Assembly (NCBI RefSeq): GCF_900090285.1
Contig: NZ_LT607754.1
Span: 2,046,001 to 2,110,000 of the forward strand
Reading direction: 5' to 3'
Length of the DNA: 64,000 nucleotides
From: Micromonospora inositola
GTDB taxonomy: Bacteria > Actinomycetota > Actinomycetes > Mycobacteriales > Micromonosporaceae
A program made the translations under genes and the position numbers. Positions 41,630-49,061 of this stretch are shown here, one piece after another. Under the pieces are notes generated by a model, which was not told where the DNA came from, did no database searches, and saw only the letters and a list, made by a program, of their open reading frames with translations. How positions within the stretch are numbered: the first letter of the stretch is position 1; each line of letters starts with the position of its first letter.

Positions 41630-42314
41630 GGTGCCATGCCTTTCTGTCAGTCGGTTCTCGGGAGTCTAGATCGGCTCGGCGCAGGAAAATGATCAATGTG
41701 CGATCTGAGTTCGGTGGTAGTCATTCGTGCTCGGTGCGCGCAGCGTCGCCCACTCGGCCGACCAGGGCAACCCGCCCAATCTCAACCCCGCCCGCGCACA
41801 GCAAGCAGCGCACCCGCTCCACACGCGAACAGACTGCTCAGCCCGGTAGATGCCGTGCAATTAACGTGCAATTAGATGAGGCCAACGACGGTTACTCGGC
41901 GGGCCGAGACAGACCACCGATCGTGCTCGGGCGGGCCGGCTCCTGGTCCTCGCTCAATGCTTCCAAGCCGGTTATGCGGCAGCTTGCCGGCTGACCCCAG
42001 TCTGACCCCAACAGGTCCACACGAACCGCCATCGGGCTGTGACCAGCAGAAATGCAGGGTCACGGCCTTGATTCGTTCTGCTGTTCGGGACGAGCCTTCC
42101 CGGATTTTGGAACGTGGTGCTCCGATGGTGCTCCTACGTTCGAAGCCCCTGACGGGCGCCACGTGTCGCGGTGTTCCGCTGCATGGGTGCACCGCGCTCG
42201 GTCTCTGGGTGGACAGGCGCACCCACCCTCAGGCAGCGCGCCATCTGGTCGTGTCGTTGGACGCCCCGGTAAGGGCCGAGCTGCGCGAGGCGGGGAGCTG
42301 ACGCGACGCTTGAT
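41630..42314. other. Remnant region without an intact gene
   Basis: Short frames with natural-looking ends occur (for example a stop at 41994 after SSLNASKPVMRQLAG and one at 42301 after SLDAPVRAELREAG), but none has a start, ribosome-binding site or family. TGACCCC doublets at 41993-42009 resemble those just behind tRNA-Arg (38655-38670). I see nothing complete here. Confidence 0.35.
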
Positions 42315-42512
42315 CTAGCCGGCTTCGCCCTCAAGCTCCCTGCGGCGCTTCTCTGCCCAGGCCCGGATGCCGGCCGTCGCCCATACCCGCCCCACGGTCA
42401 GGTGCGCGATCGGCTCAGGGAAGTCGGGACGGTCAGCGAGCGTGTTCGCTCGCTGTCTGGACACACCGAGGAAGGCCGCTATCTCGGCCATGGCCATAAC
42501 GTCTCCGGTCAT
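42315..42512 (-). CDS. Excisionase/AlpA-like HTH protein
   Basis: The 65-residue protein has a MerR/Xis-like winged helix (MAEIAAFLGVSRQRANTLADRPDFPEPI ... WATAGIRAWAEKRR, shown in two parts). Such small proteins assist excision or regulate integrated elements. Its presence near the integrase remnant fits a decayed mobile element. Confidence 0.8.
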   Translation of the reverse strand: MTGDVMAMAEIAAFLGVSRQRANTLADRPDFPEPIAHLTVGRVWATAGIRAWAEKRRRELEGEAG

Positions 42513-42539
42513 CGGTGCCGACCATCCGGCCGGGGCTGT

Positions 42540-42815
42540 TTACGACACGTCACCGGGTCGGAGGCGAGCGTGGGCGTACCGCTCGGATCGATCGGCGAGC
42601 AACCGCCGCAGGACCTCCGTCCCGATTCCTTCCCCGCGGCGCAGCGGTTGGACGATCCACTCCATGTCTGCGAGCTTGGCGGCGCCCACGACCGCGCGCG
42701 GCGGGTCCATATCTGGGCGGGACCACCACCGGGCTGCCGGCATCGTCCATCCGTATGCCGCTCCCACCAGCTTGCCGCCATCTTCTGCCGTTGTGCCGGT
42801 CAGCGCGGCGACGTC
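42540..42815 (-). pseudogene. GNAT acetyltransferase fragment
   Basis: The frame contains the acetyl-CoA-binding segment LRRGEGIGTEVLRRLLADRS preceded by a GNAT-like beta region, but it has no convincing start and stops about 15 residues after motif A. A full GNAT domain needs about 40 more residues, so the gene is broken at both ends. Confidence 0.6.
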
Positions 42816-43146
42816 ATGGCGCGGTGGCGTCGGCGGCCCGCTTGAGGGCCTGGCGCAGGGGTCTGATCGGCGGCACACCTGACACGCCGGCGTCGTCGCG
42901 GTAGAGCCGGCATGCCATCGCCGGACGGTGGTGGGGTTCGGCGAACGGATCCTGGCCGTCGATGAGGACGCTGGGTGAGCCGAGGAAGCCGAGCTGCTCG
43001 GCCTCGGTCTGGCCGGTTACCACCCGGATGGTGAATCGCACCGTCGACAGGCCCACCTCATCGAGCGCTCGGCGCAGCACCACGGCGGCTGGTGCTTCGT
43101 TCGGGCAGTCCTCGACCACCAGCAGCTGTACCTCCACCCCGCCCAT
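42814..43146 (-). CDS. Thioredoxin-like 'DF' family protein
   Basis: This 110-residue thioredoxin-fold protein begins VEVQLLVVEDCPNEAP and has LGFLGSPSVLIDGQDPF and CRLYRDDAGVSGVPP. These match the small thioredoxin-like proteins found beside mercury and arsenic genes in actinobacteria. Only the single Cys of EDCPN is in the active-site position. A GTG at 43134 is an alternative start. Confidence 0.75.
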   Translation of the reverse strand: MGGVEVQLLVVEDCPNEAPAAVVLRRALDEVGLSTVRFTIRVVTGQTEAEQLGFLGSPSVLIDGQDPFAEPHHRPAMACRLYRDDAGVSGVPPIRPLRQALKRAADATAP

Positions 43147-43266
43147 CGTGCCCGGCTGCGGACGGGTCGGCCAGTACCTTCACCCGACGACTGCTACCCG
43201 ACCCACCAGATGAGCGGGTAGCGCAGCCTGGAAAGTTGGCGCCCTAGTTACGCTACGAACGCCTCC

Positions 43267-43301
43267 GACAGACAGCTACCGCATTGTCATAGGCGTCTGT
43301 C
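43267..43301. terminator. Probable terminator of the BMP lipoprotein gene
   Basis: GACAGAC and GTCTGTC (7 bp) form a stem with a 21-nt loop, 10 nt beyond the stop codon on the minus strand. Confidence 0.45.
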
Positions 43302-43311
43302 AGTCTCACAT

Positions 43312-43986
43312 CTAGTCGAGCCAGATCACGATGCCGGTTAGGTCGTTGAGCACGGCCGCGACACCAGCCCGGACGGCGCGCCCGGCACGCTCGGGGGTGA
43401 AGGTGGCGGGATCGTACGTCGAAGACATGCCCAGTCCCTCGCCCCGGAACGACGCACCGGTCCAGTCGGCGGCGGTGACGTTCGCCGTGGGCTCGGCCAG
43501 CTCAGCGCCGACCACGAGGAACTGCTGATCTAGGTGGTTGGCAGTGACCAGGGCCAAGGGGTCGACGAGGTCATTGCCGGCGCCGATGATGAGGTCGGGC
43601 GCCAGATCGATGGCCCTGCTGATGCTCGGAATGAGCTGGTCGGGCTCTTTGGCGGTGACGGTCTTGAGGCTGACGTGCTCCTCCTCGGCCCACGCCGTCA
43701 CGGCGCTCACCAGCGTCTTGGTCTGGGGGTCTTCCCCTGCGGTGAGCAGTACCACCCGGTAGCCCTTCGACGGATGGACCCCGTTCCACGAGCCGGGCTG
43801 CGGCGTGATCGTCGCCTCCGGGGCGGGCGGTGCGGCCGGATCGACGAACCCCGGGCCGAGGGTGCCGACGGCGGCGGGCTTTGCGTGCGGCCGGGACCAG
43901 TCGTCGCCGGAGCTGCATCCGCTGATCAATACGGCGGCCGCGACTGCCGCGGCCAGCGTGCCGGCGGGCCGAAGTCGGGAGCGCAT
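43312..43986 (-). CDS. BMP/periplasmic-binding-protein-like lipoprotein
   Basis: This 224-residue protein has a lipobox ISGC with Cys24. The mature part (VVLLTAGEDPQTKTLVSAV, DLAPDLIIGAGNDLVDPL) has the alternating beta-alpha pattern of BMP/PnrA-type nucleoside-binding proteins, but it is shorter than a full two-lobe binding protein (about 330). No ABC transporter is next to it. It is divergent from the HupE gene. Confidence 0.7.
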   Translation of the reverse strand: MRSRLRPAGTLAAAVAAAVLISGCSSGDDWSRPHAKPAAVGTLGPGFVDPAAPPAPEATITPQPGSWNGVHPSKGYRVVLLTAGEDPQTKTLVSAVTAWAEEEHVSLKTVTAKEPDQLIPSISRAIDLAPDLIIGAGNDLVDPLALVTANHLDQQFLVVGAELAEPTANVTAADWTGASFRGEGLGMSSTYDPATFTPERAGRAVRAGVAAVLNDLTGIVIWLD

Positions 43987-44156
43987 GGAGATCGTCCTCC
44001 GGGTGGCGGGAAATGCGCCTACTTCCTACCCCATTGCCTGCAGGTTTGGGGGCCAGGGGCGATCTCGTCGGGCTTGGTTCGTCACTGATTTGCGCGCGAG
44101 CCGCCGCTCATTCATCTGAGCCGGGCAGATTTCGCTCGCCAACCGAACGGAGCTAC

Positions 44157-45371
44157 ATGTCGCACGCCGCTCGACGTCGTGCCTGTGCCATTGCCCTCGC
44201 CGTCACAGCGATGGCCGTGGCCGTCCTGATGAGTGCCGTGCCCGCTCTTGCCCACGGGTTCACCTCGACCGCGTACGTCAACCTCACCTCGCCCGAGACC
44301 GGGCACGTCCGCACCGAACTCCGGCTGGAGTACGACCTACTCGTCGTCTCCGCTGCCGACTACGAGAAGGATGACCGGCTCTTCCAAGCGGGCAACGCGG
44401 CGTTCGAGGCCGGCGACGCGGCCGAGCAGGCCGCCGCGCTCAACGCCCACGCCGACTCGGTCATCGCGTACGTGACCGAGCGGTTCGGCGTCACGGCCGA
44501 GGGCGAGGCGTGCACCCCGGTACAGAAGGGCGCCTTCACGATCGAGGAACGCGAGAGCGTCCCGTACACGCTGCTGGTTCTCGACTACCGCTGCCCGGAG
44601 TCCGCTGGAGCGCACGAGGTGCGCAGCGGGCTGTTTCCGGACTCCGAGGGCTACGTGCGCGACACCAAGACGATCGTCACCTACGACCTCGACCTGAACT
44701 CCGGAAGCGCCGCCCTCGACGCCCAGCATCGGTCGTTCTCCACGCAACAGTCCTGGGCCGAGCGGTTCTCGGAGTTCTTCCGGCTCGGAGCAGAGCACCT
44801 GCTCACCGGGCTCGACCACATCCTGTTCCTGCTGGCGCTCATCGTCGGGTCACGCCGCCTGCACGAGATGGTGCTGGCGGCAACGACCTTCACGCTTGCC
44901 CACTCGGTGACCTTCACCCTTGCCGCCCTCGGCCTCGTGCAGGTGCCTGCGTCGTTCGTCGAGCCGGTCATCGCCCTCTCGATCGCGGTCGTCGCGGCCT
45001 GGCATCTGTGGCGGACCTGGCGACGCCGATCGCACGCCACCGATCTCGAGACGATCGGTCACCGCCACCTCAGCCTGGATGCCGCCGGCTGGACGCGGCT
45101 CGCAGTGGTCTTCTGCTTCGGCCTCGTGCACGGACTCGGCTTCGCCGCGGCACTGGGAATCGACCAGGCCTGGTCGTGGACACTGCTGTGGTCGCTGCTC
45201 GTCTTCAACGTGGGCATCGAGGCCGTGCAGCTGGCGATCATTGTGGTCGCCTTCCCGCTGCTCACCCTGCTGCGCCACCGCCAACCGGTCGCGGGGCTGT
45301 GGACGACCGGGGCGATCGCAGCGGGTGTGTCCGCCATGGGCCTGGTTTGGTTCGTGCAACGAGTCCTCTGA
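44157..45371 (+). CDS. HupE/UreJ family membrane protein
   Basis: The 404-residue protein has a signal peptide (to about residue 36, VPALAHG), an extracytoplasmic domain (about 37-205) and a C-terminal membrane part of about six helices with the HupE/UreJ motifs GAEHLLTGLDHILFLLAL, LAHSVTFTLA and FGLVHGLGFAAAL. The repeated His/Asp in the membrane segments suggests metal (Ni, Co or Cu) transport. ATG 44157 has CGGAG 6 nt upstream. Confidence 0.88.
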   Translation: MSHAARRRACAIALAVTAMAVAVLMSAVPALAHGFTSTAYVNLTSPETGHVRTELRLEYDLLVVSAADYEKDDRLFQAGNAAFEAGDAAEQAAALNAHADSVIAYVTERFGVTAEGEACTPVQKGAFTIEERESVPYTLLVLDYRCPESAGAHEVRSGLFPDSEGYVRDTKTIVTYDLDLNSGSAALDAQHRSFSTQQSWAERFSEFFRLGAEHLLTGLDHILFLLALIVGSRRLHEMVLAATTFTLAHSVTFTLAALGLVQVPASFVEPVIALSIAVVAAWHLWRTWRRRSHATDLETIGHRHLSLDAAGWTRLAVVFCFGLVHGLGFAAALGIDQAWSWTLLWSLLVFNVGIEAVQLAIIVVAFPLLTLLRHRQPVAGLWTTGAIAAGVSAMGLVWFVQRVL

Positions 45372-45495
45372 GACCAGGCCACAAACTTCCGGCAAGGGCA
45401 ACCAGTCCGCCTGCCCCAAATTCACCTCGGAGACACCCGCTTCCGAAACCTTGAACAGGCTCTTCATCACCTCGTACCCGAACGGACGGAAACAG

Positions 45496-47088
45496 ATGAA
45501 GCTGAACAACTGGACACAGGCCCCCGGCCTTGTCCGACGCCGGGTGGCTGCGGGCGCCACTGCGGCAGCCATGGGCGTCACAGCAGTGCTCGGCAGCGGC
45601 CTGATGACCGCGGCCCACGCTGCCGACTCCGTGGCGCCCACCGGCATCGTCCTCGGCGTGGGCGCCACCGAGTCGCAGCGCGCCGTGTCGTGGTACTCCT
45701 CGGCCGGCACCACTCAGGCGGTCGAGGTCGCACCGACTTCCCATCTCGTCAACGGCCAGTTCCCCGCGGACGCCGTCACCTTCCCGGCCACTGTCGCCGC
45801 GAACACCGTCAACGGCGGCTACAACGGTCACGCCACGATCGACGGCCTCCAGGAGAACATTGCGTACTCCTACCGGGTCGGCGCCGAGGGCGGCTGGTCC
45901 CCGACGTACTCCTTCAAAACGCAGGACTTCGAGGGCGACTTCGACTTCCTGTTCTTCGGCGACCCGCAGATCGGCTCGTCCGGCAATGTCGCGATGGACG
46001 GTGCCGGGTGGTCGGACACCCTGAACGTCGCCCTCGCTGCCAACCCGAACGCCGAACTGCTCGTCTCAGGCGGCGACCAGGTCGAGACCGCCAACACCGA
46101 GACGCAGTGGAACGCCTTCCTCGCCCCCGACAAGCTGCGCCAGTACCCGTGGGCAGCCACCATCGGCAACCACGACGTCGGCGGCAAGGCCTACGAACAG
46201 CACTTCTGGACTCCGAACACCGACCGTTCCGCGCCGTTCTACAACGGCAGCCCTTCCACCCGGTCGGGCGGTGACTACTGGTACATCTACAAGGACGTCC
46301 TGTTCATCGACATCAACAGCAACGCCTACGCCAACGGCGCCGACGAAGCGCACGTCGGCTACATCACCGACGTCGTCAAGGCGCACGGCGCCGACGCCAA
46401 GTACACGGTGCTCGTCTACCACCACTCGATCTACTCGCCGGCCGACCACGCGAACGACACCGACAACCAGAAGCGCCGTCAGGACTTCCCGACCGCCTTC
46501 TCGAAGCTCGGCGTCGACCTGGTCCTACAGGGCCACGACCACAGCTACTCCCGCAGCTACGCGATCAAGAACGGCCAGAAGGCCCACCCGGACGAGCAGC
46601 CCGGTGCCACCCAGGTGGCCGAGGGCCCGGGCGGGGTCATCTACGTGACGGCGAACTCCGCGTCGGGTTCGAAGTACTACGACCTCACCGCTCCGGACCC
46701 GACCCAGGACCCGAACTACGGTCCCGACCCGCTGAACCCCAACAGCCACTGGGCCAACTCGGTCGAGAACCAGGAGCACGTCCGTACCTACGTCAAGGTC
46801 GAGGTGCTCAAGAACAAGCTCGTCGTCGAGAACATCCGCAGCGGCACCTGCGACGCCCCCAACGCAGCGGTGGAGCTGGGCAAGGTGTCGTGGTGCGGCC
46901 CGAACAGCGGCGCCAGCGCTGCTCAACCGGTCGGCTCCACCGTCGACAAGGTGGTCATCCACCCGTACCGCGGCAACGGCTACGACATCACGGCCGACGC
47001 ATCCACGCCGGCTTCGGCTGAGTCCGGCTGGCTTCAGCAGACGACCGAGGGTGGTGCCGGAACGCTCACGCTCACCGCGCTGAGCTGA
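45496..47088 (+). CDS. Secreted purple-acid-phosphatase-like metallophosphoesterase
   Basis: The 530-residue protein has a Tat-like leader with RRR followed by a hydrophobic core ending in AHAA (about 43). An N-terminal Fn3-like domain (45-143) precedes the calcineurin-like domain. Metal motifs are GDPQIG (Asp156), GGDQVE (Asp194), GNHD (Asn225-His226), YHHS and GHDHSYSR. It should hydrolyse phosphate esters outside the cell. The ATG at 45496 follows ACGGAAACAG. A PhoX remnant is nearby, giving a phosphate theme. Confidence 0.9.
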   Translation: MKLNNWTQAPGLVRRRVAAGATAAAMGVTAVLGSGLMTAAHAADSVAPTGIVLGVGATESQRAVSWYSSAGTTQAVEVAPTSHLVNGQFPADAVTFPATVAANTVNGGYNGHATIDGLQENIAYSYRVGAEGGWSPTYSFKTQDFEGDFDFLFFGDPQIGSSGNVAMDGAGWSDTLNVALAANPNAELLVSGGDQVETANTETQWNAFLAPDKLRQYPWAATIGNHDVGGKAYEQHFWTPNTDRSAPFYNGSPSTRSGGDYWYIYKDVLFIDINSNAYANGADEAHVGYITDVVKAHGADAKYTVLVYHHSIYSPADHANDTDNQKRRQDFPTAFSKLGVDLVLQGHDHSYSRSYAIKNGQKAHPDEQPGATQVAEGPGGVIYVTANSASGSKYYDLTAPDPTQDPNYGPDPLNPNSHWANSVENQEHVRTYVKVEVLKNKLVVENIRSGTCDAPNAAVELGKVSWCGPNSGASAAQPVGSTVDKVVIHPYRGNGYDITADASTPASAESGWLQQTTEGGAGTLTLTALS

Positions 47089-47185
47089 TCCGGCCCGCTC
47101 CACCTGGTGGGGCGGGCACCGTCGGGTGCCCACCCCACCGCACGCATTCCATCCGCCCGCTTCCAGACTGCCCGAGGACCATCAG

Positions 47186-48265
47186 ATGAGCCCGTCCAGA
47201 CCGCCTACGACCACAGCAGTCGGAGCCCTCGTTCGGGCCACTGCCATGGTGCTGCTAGCCGCGTTCGGCTTCCTCACAGTGGGGGCCGGACCCGCTGCGG
47301 CGGAGGACGGCGACGTTCCCTGGGCGGTCAGGACGGCCTCCAACGACTTCGGGTCCGGCCGGCAGAACTACACCTACACCCTCAACCCGGGCGGGCAGCT
47401 CAAGGACGGCCTCGTGGTCGTCAACCGCGGCGTCACGCCGCTCGACTTGGCCGTGTACGCCGCCGACGGGTTCACCACCGAGGCAGGCCAGCTCGACCTG
47501 GTCACCAAGGACGCGAAGTCGACCCGGGTGGGTGCGTGGGTCCACGCGGACCGACACGACGTGACGGTCCGGCCCGGCGAGTCGGTCGAGGTGCCATTCA
47601 CGGTTGCTCTTCCGGACAACGCCGCGCCCGGCGACTACATGGGCGGCATCGTCACCTCGCTGACGCAGGCCAGCGAAGCGGGCGAAACTCCTGTGGACCG
47701 GCGTCTCGGCATCCGGATCCGTCTGCGCGTAGGTGGTGAGCTCAAGCCGAGCCTGTCGGTAGAGGACCTGCACGTGCGCTACTCGGGCACGCCCAATCCG
47801 TTCGGGAAGGGCGACGCCACCGTCACGTACACGATCCACAACACGGGCAACGCGATCCTCACCGCCCGGCAAGCGGTGTCCATATCCGGCCCCTTCGGGC
47901 GCTTGGGCGTCCGTGCGGGGCAGATCGACGATTCGCCCCCGCTGCTCCCGGGCGACACCTGGAAGGTCTCCGTGCCGGTACACGAAGTGGCTCCCGCGCT
48001 GAGATTGACGGTGACGGTCACCCTCGTACCGCTGCTCACCGACGCGTCGGGCTCGATCGCCCCTCTCGCCATGGTCGAGACCACGACGCACGCCTGGACC
48101 ATCGCCTGGGCATTGCTTCTGTTTGTGCTCGTCGTCCTTTGCGGGCTCGTCGTCGCGGGTCTGGCTTCCCGGCGCCGCCGTCGTCACGCCAAGCCTCGCG
48201 AGGATATTCGCGTCCCAGAGGCTGTCGAGCAGGCGCCGCGCGAGCGGGAGACCTCTCACCAGTAG
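47186..48265 (+). CDS. DUF916-like (WxL-interacting/peptidoglycan-binding) membrane-anchored protein
   Basis: The 359-residue protein has a signal peptide (to about 46), an extracellular two-domain immunoglobulin-like region with RQNYTYTLNPGGQLKDGLVVVN and GDATVTYTIHNTGNA, one membrane anchor (about 305-328) and a short basic tail. DUF916 proteins bind wall components in Gram-positives, usually with WxL partners, which I do not see here. ATG 47186 has GAGGA 8 nt upstream. Confidence 0.78.
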   Translation: MSPSRPPTTTAVGALVRATAMVLLAAFGFLTVGAGPAAAEDGDVPWAVRTASNDFGSGRQNYTYTLNPGGQLKDGLVVVNRGVTPLDLAVYAADGFTTEAGQLDLVTKDAKSTRVGAWVHADRHDVTVRPGESVEVPFTVALPDNAAPGDYMGGIVTSLTQASEAGETPVDRRLGIRIRLRVGGELKPSLSVEDLHVRYSGTPNPFGKGDATVTYTIHNTGNAILTARQAVSISGPFGRLGVRAGQIDDSPPLLPGDTWKVSVPVHEVAPALRLTVTVTLVPLLTDASGSIAPLAMVETTTHAWTIAWALLLFVLVVLCGLVVAGLASRRRRRHAKPREDIRVPEAVEQAPRERETSHQ

Positions 48266-48341
48266 CCGCGCCACTGCAGGTATCCGTGCCGGCCCCGCGC
48301 TTTGAGCTCCTGCCCTCCTCGACATGATGATCGGCGGACGG

Positions 48342-48854
48342 AGGGAGGTGTCGCGGGTGCCGGGCTCGCCGCCGGCAAGGTCGGCGCGACCAAGATGGAC
48401 CGCCCCGAGGACGTCGCACCGAACCCGCGCACCGGCAAGGTCTACGCCGCCCTGACCAACAACACCCGCCGCGGCGCCGCCGGACAGCCTGCCGCCGACG
48501 AGGTCAACCCGCGCACCAACAATAAGCACGGCCACATCCTGGAGATCACCGAGGACGGCGGGCGACAACGCCGACGGCAACGCCCTCGGCTCCAACGACG
48601 GCCTGTTCGCCGTCCCGGTCGAGGGCCTGGAGCGGGGACACGTCAAGCAGTTCCTCACCGTGCCGACGGGCGCCGAGCAGGCGTCCGCACACATCGCACC
48701 GGACAACCGCACCGCATTCGTATCCGTTCAGCACCCGGGTGAGATCGACGGCGCGAGCCTCGACAAGCCCGCCTCCACCTGGCCCGACGGCGACTTCGCC
48801 CGACCGGCCGTGATCACCGTCTGGCGCCTCGACGGCCGCCAGATCGGCGCCTGA
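48342..48854 (+). pseudogene. PhoX-type alkaline phosphatase remnant
   Basis: Two pieces of a PhoX (DUF839) protein are visible. The first (about 48356-48560) contains [20 protein letters not shown] and [15 protein letters not shown]. The second (48561-48854) is in another frame and contains [18 protein letters not shown] through TVWRLDGRQIGA. The N-terminal two thirds is missing, about 60 residues are lost at the junction and a frameshift is present. The gene is dead. Confidence 0.85.
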
Positions 48855-48874
48855 CCCGACACCCACCCACGAGA

Positions 48875-48899
48875 GTGCCCTCCCCGCCAGGGAGGGCAC
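48875..48899. terminator. Terminator after the PhoX remnant
   Basis: GTGCCCTCCC pairs perfectly with GGGAGGGCAC around CGCCA. Confidence 0.85.
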
Positions 48900-49061
48900 C
48901 GCTCGATCGCCTCTGGCGTCGCGCCGATTAAATCGATAATGTCCGTTTTCGTCACAGCCTCAGCGCTTGCGGGCGGAGCGGCTGATAGACAGCGGTCGTC
49001 TCCATGGTCATGATGCCGATGGGCCCTGACCCGGGCATCACCCCCGCTGAGGAGAAACAAA

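Noticed and set aside
38655..42009. TGACCCC doublets behind tRNA-Arg and at 41993-42009 as att sites
   Set aside because: The shared part is only 7-8 bp and does not include the tRNA 3' end.
47891..47910. CCCTTCGGGCGC match to the tRNA-Arg 3' end as a possible attR
   Set aside because: The match is short and lies inside the coding sequence of the DUF916-like gene.
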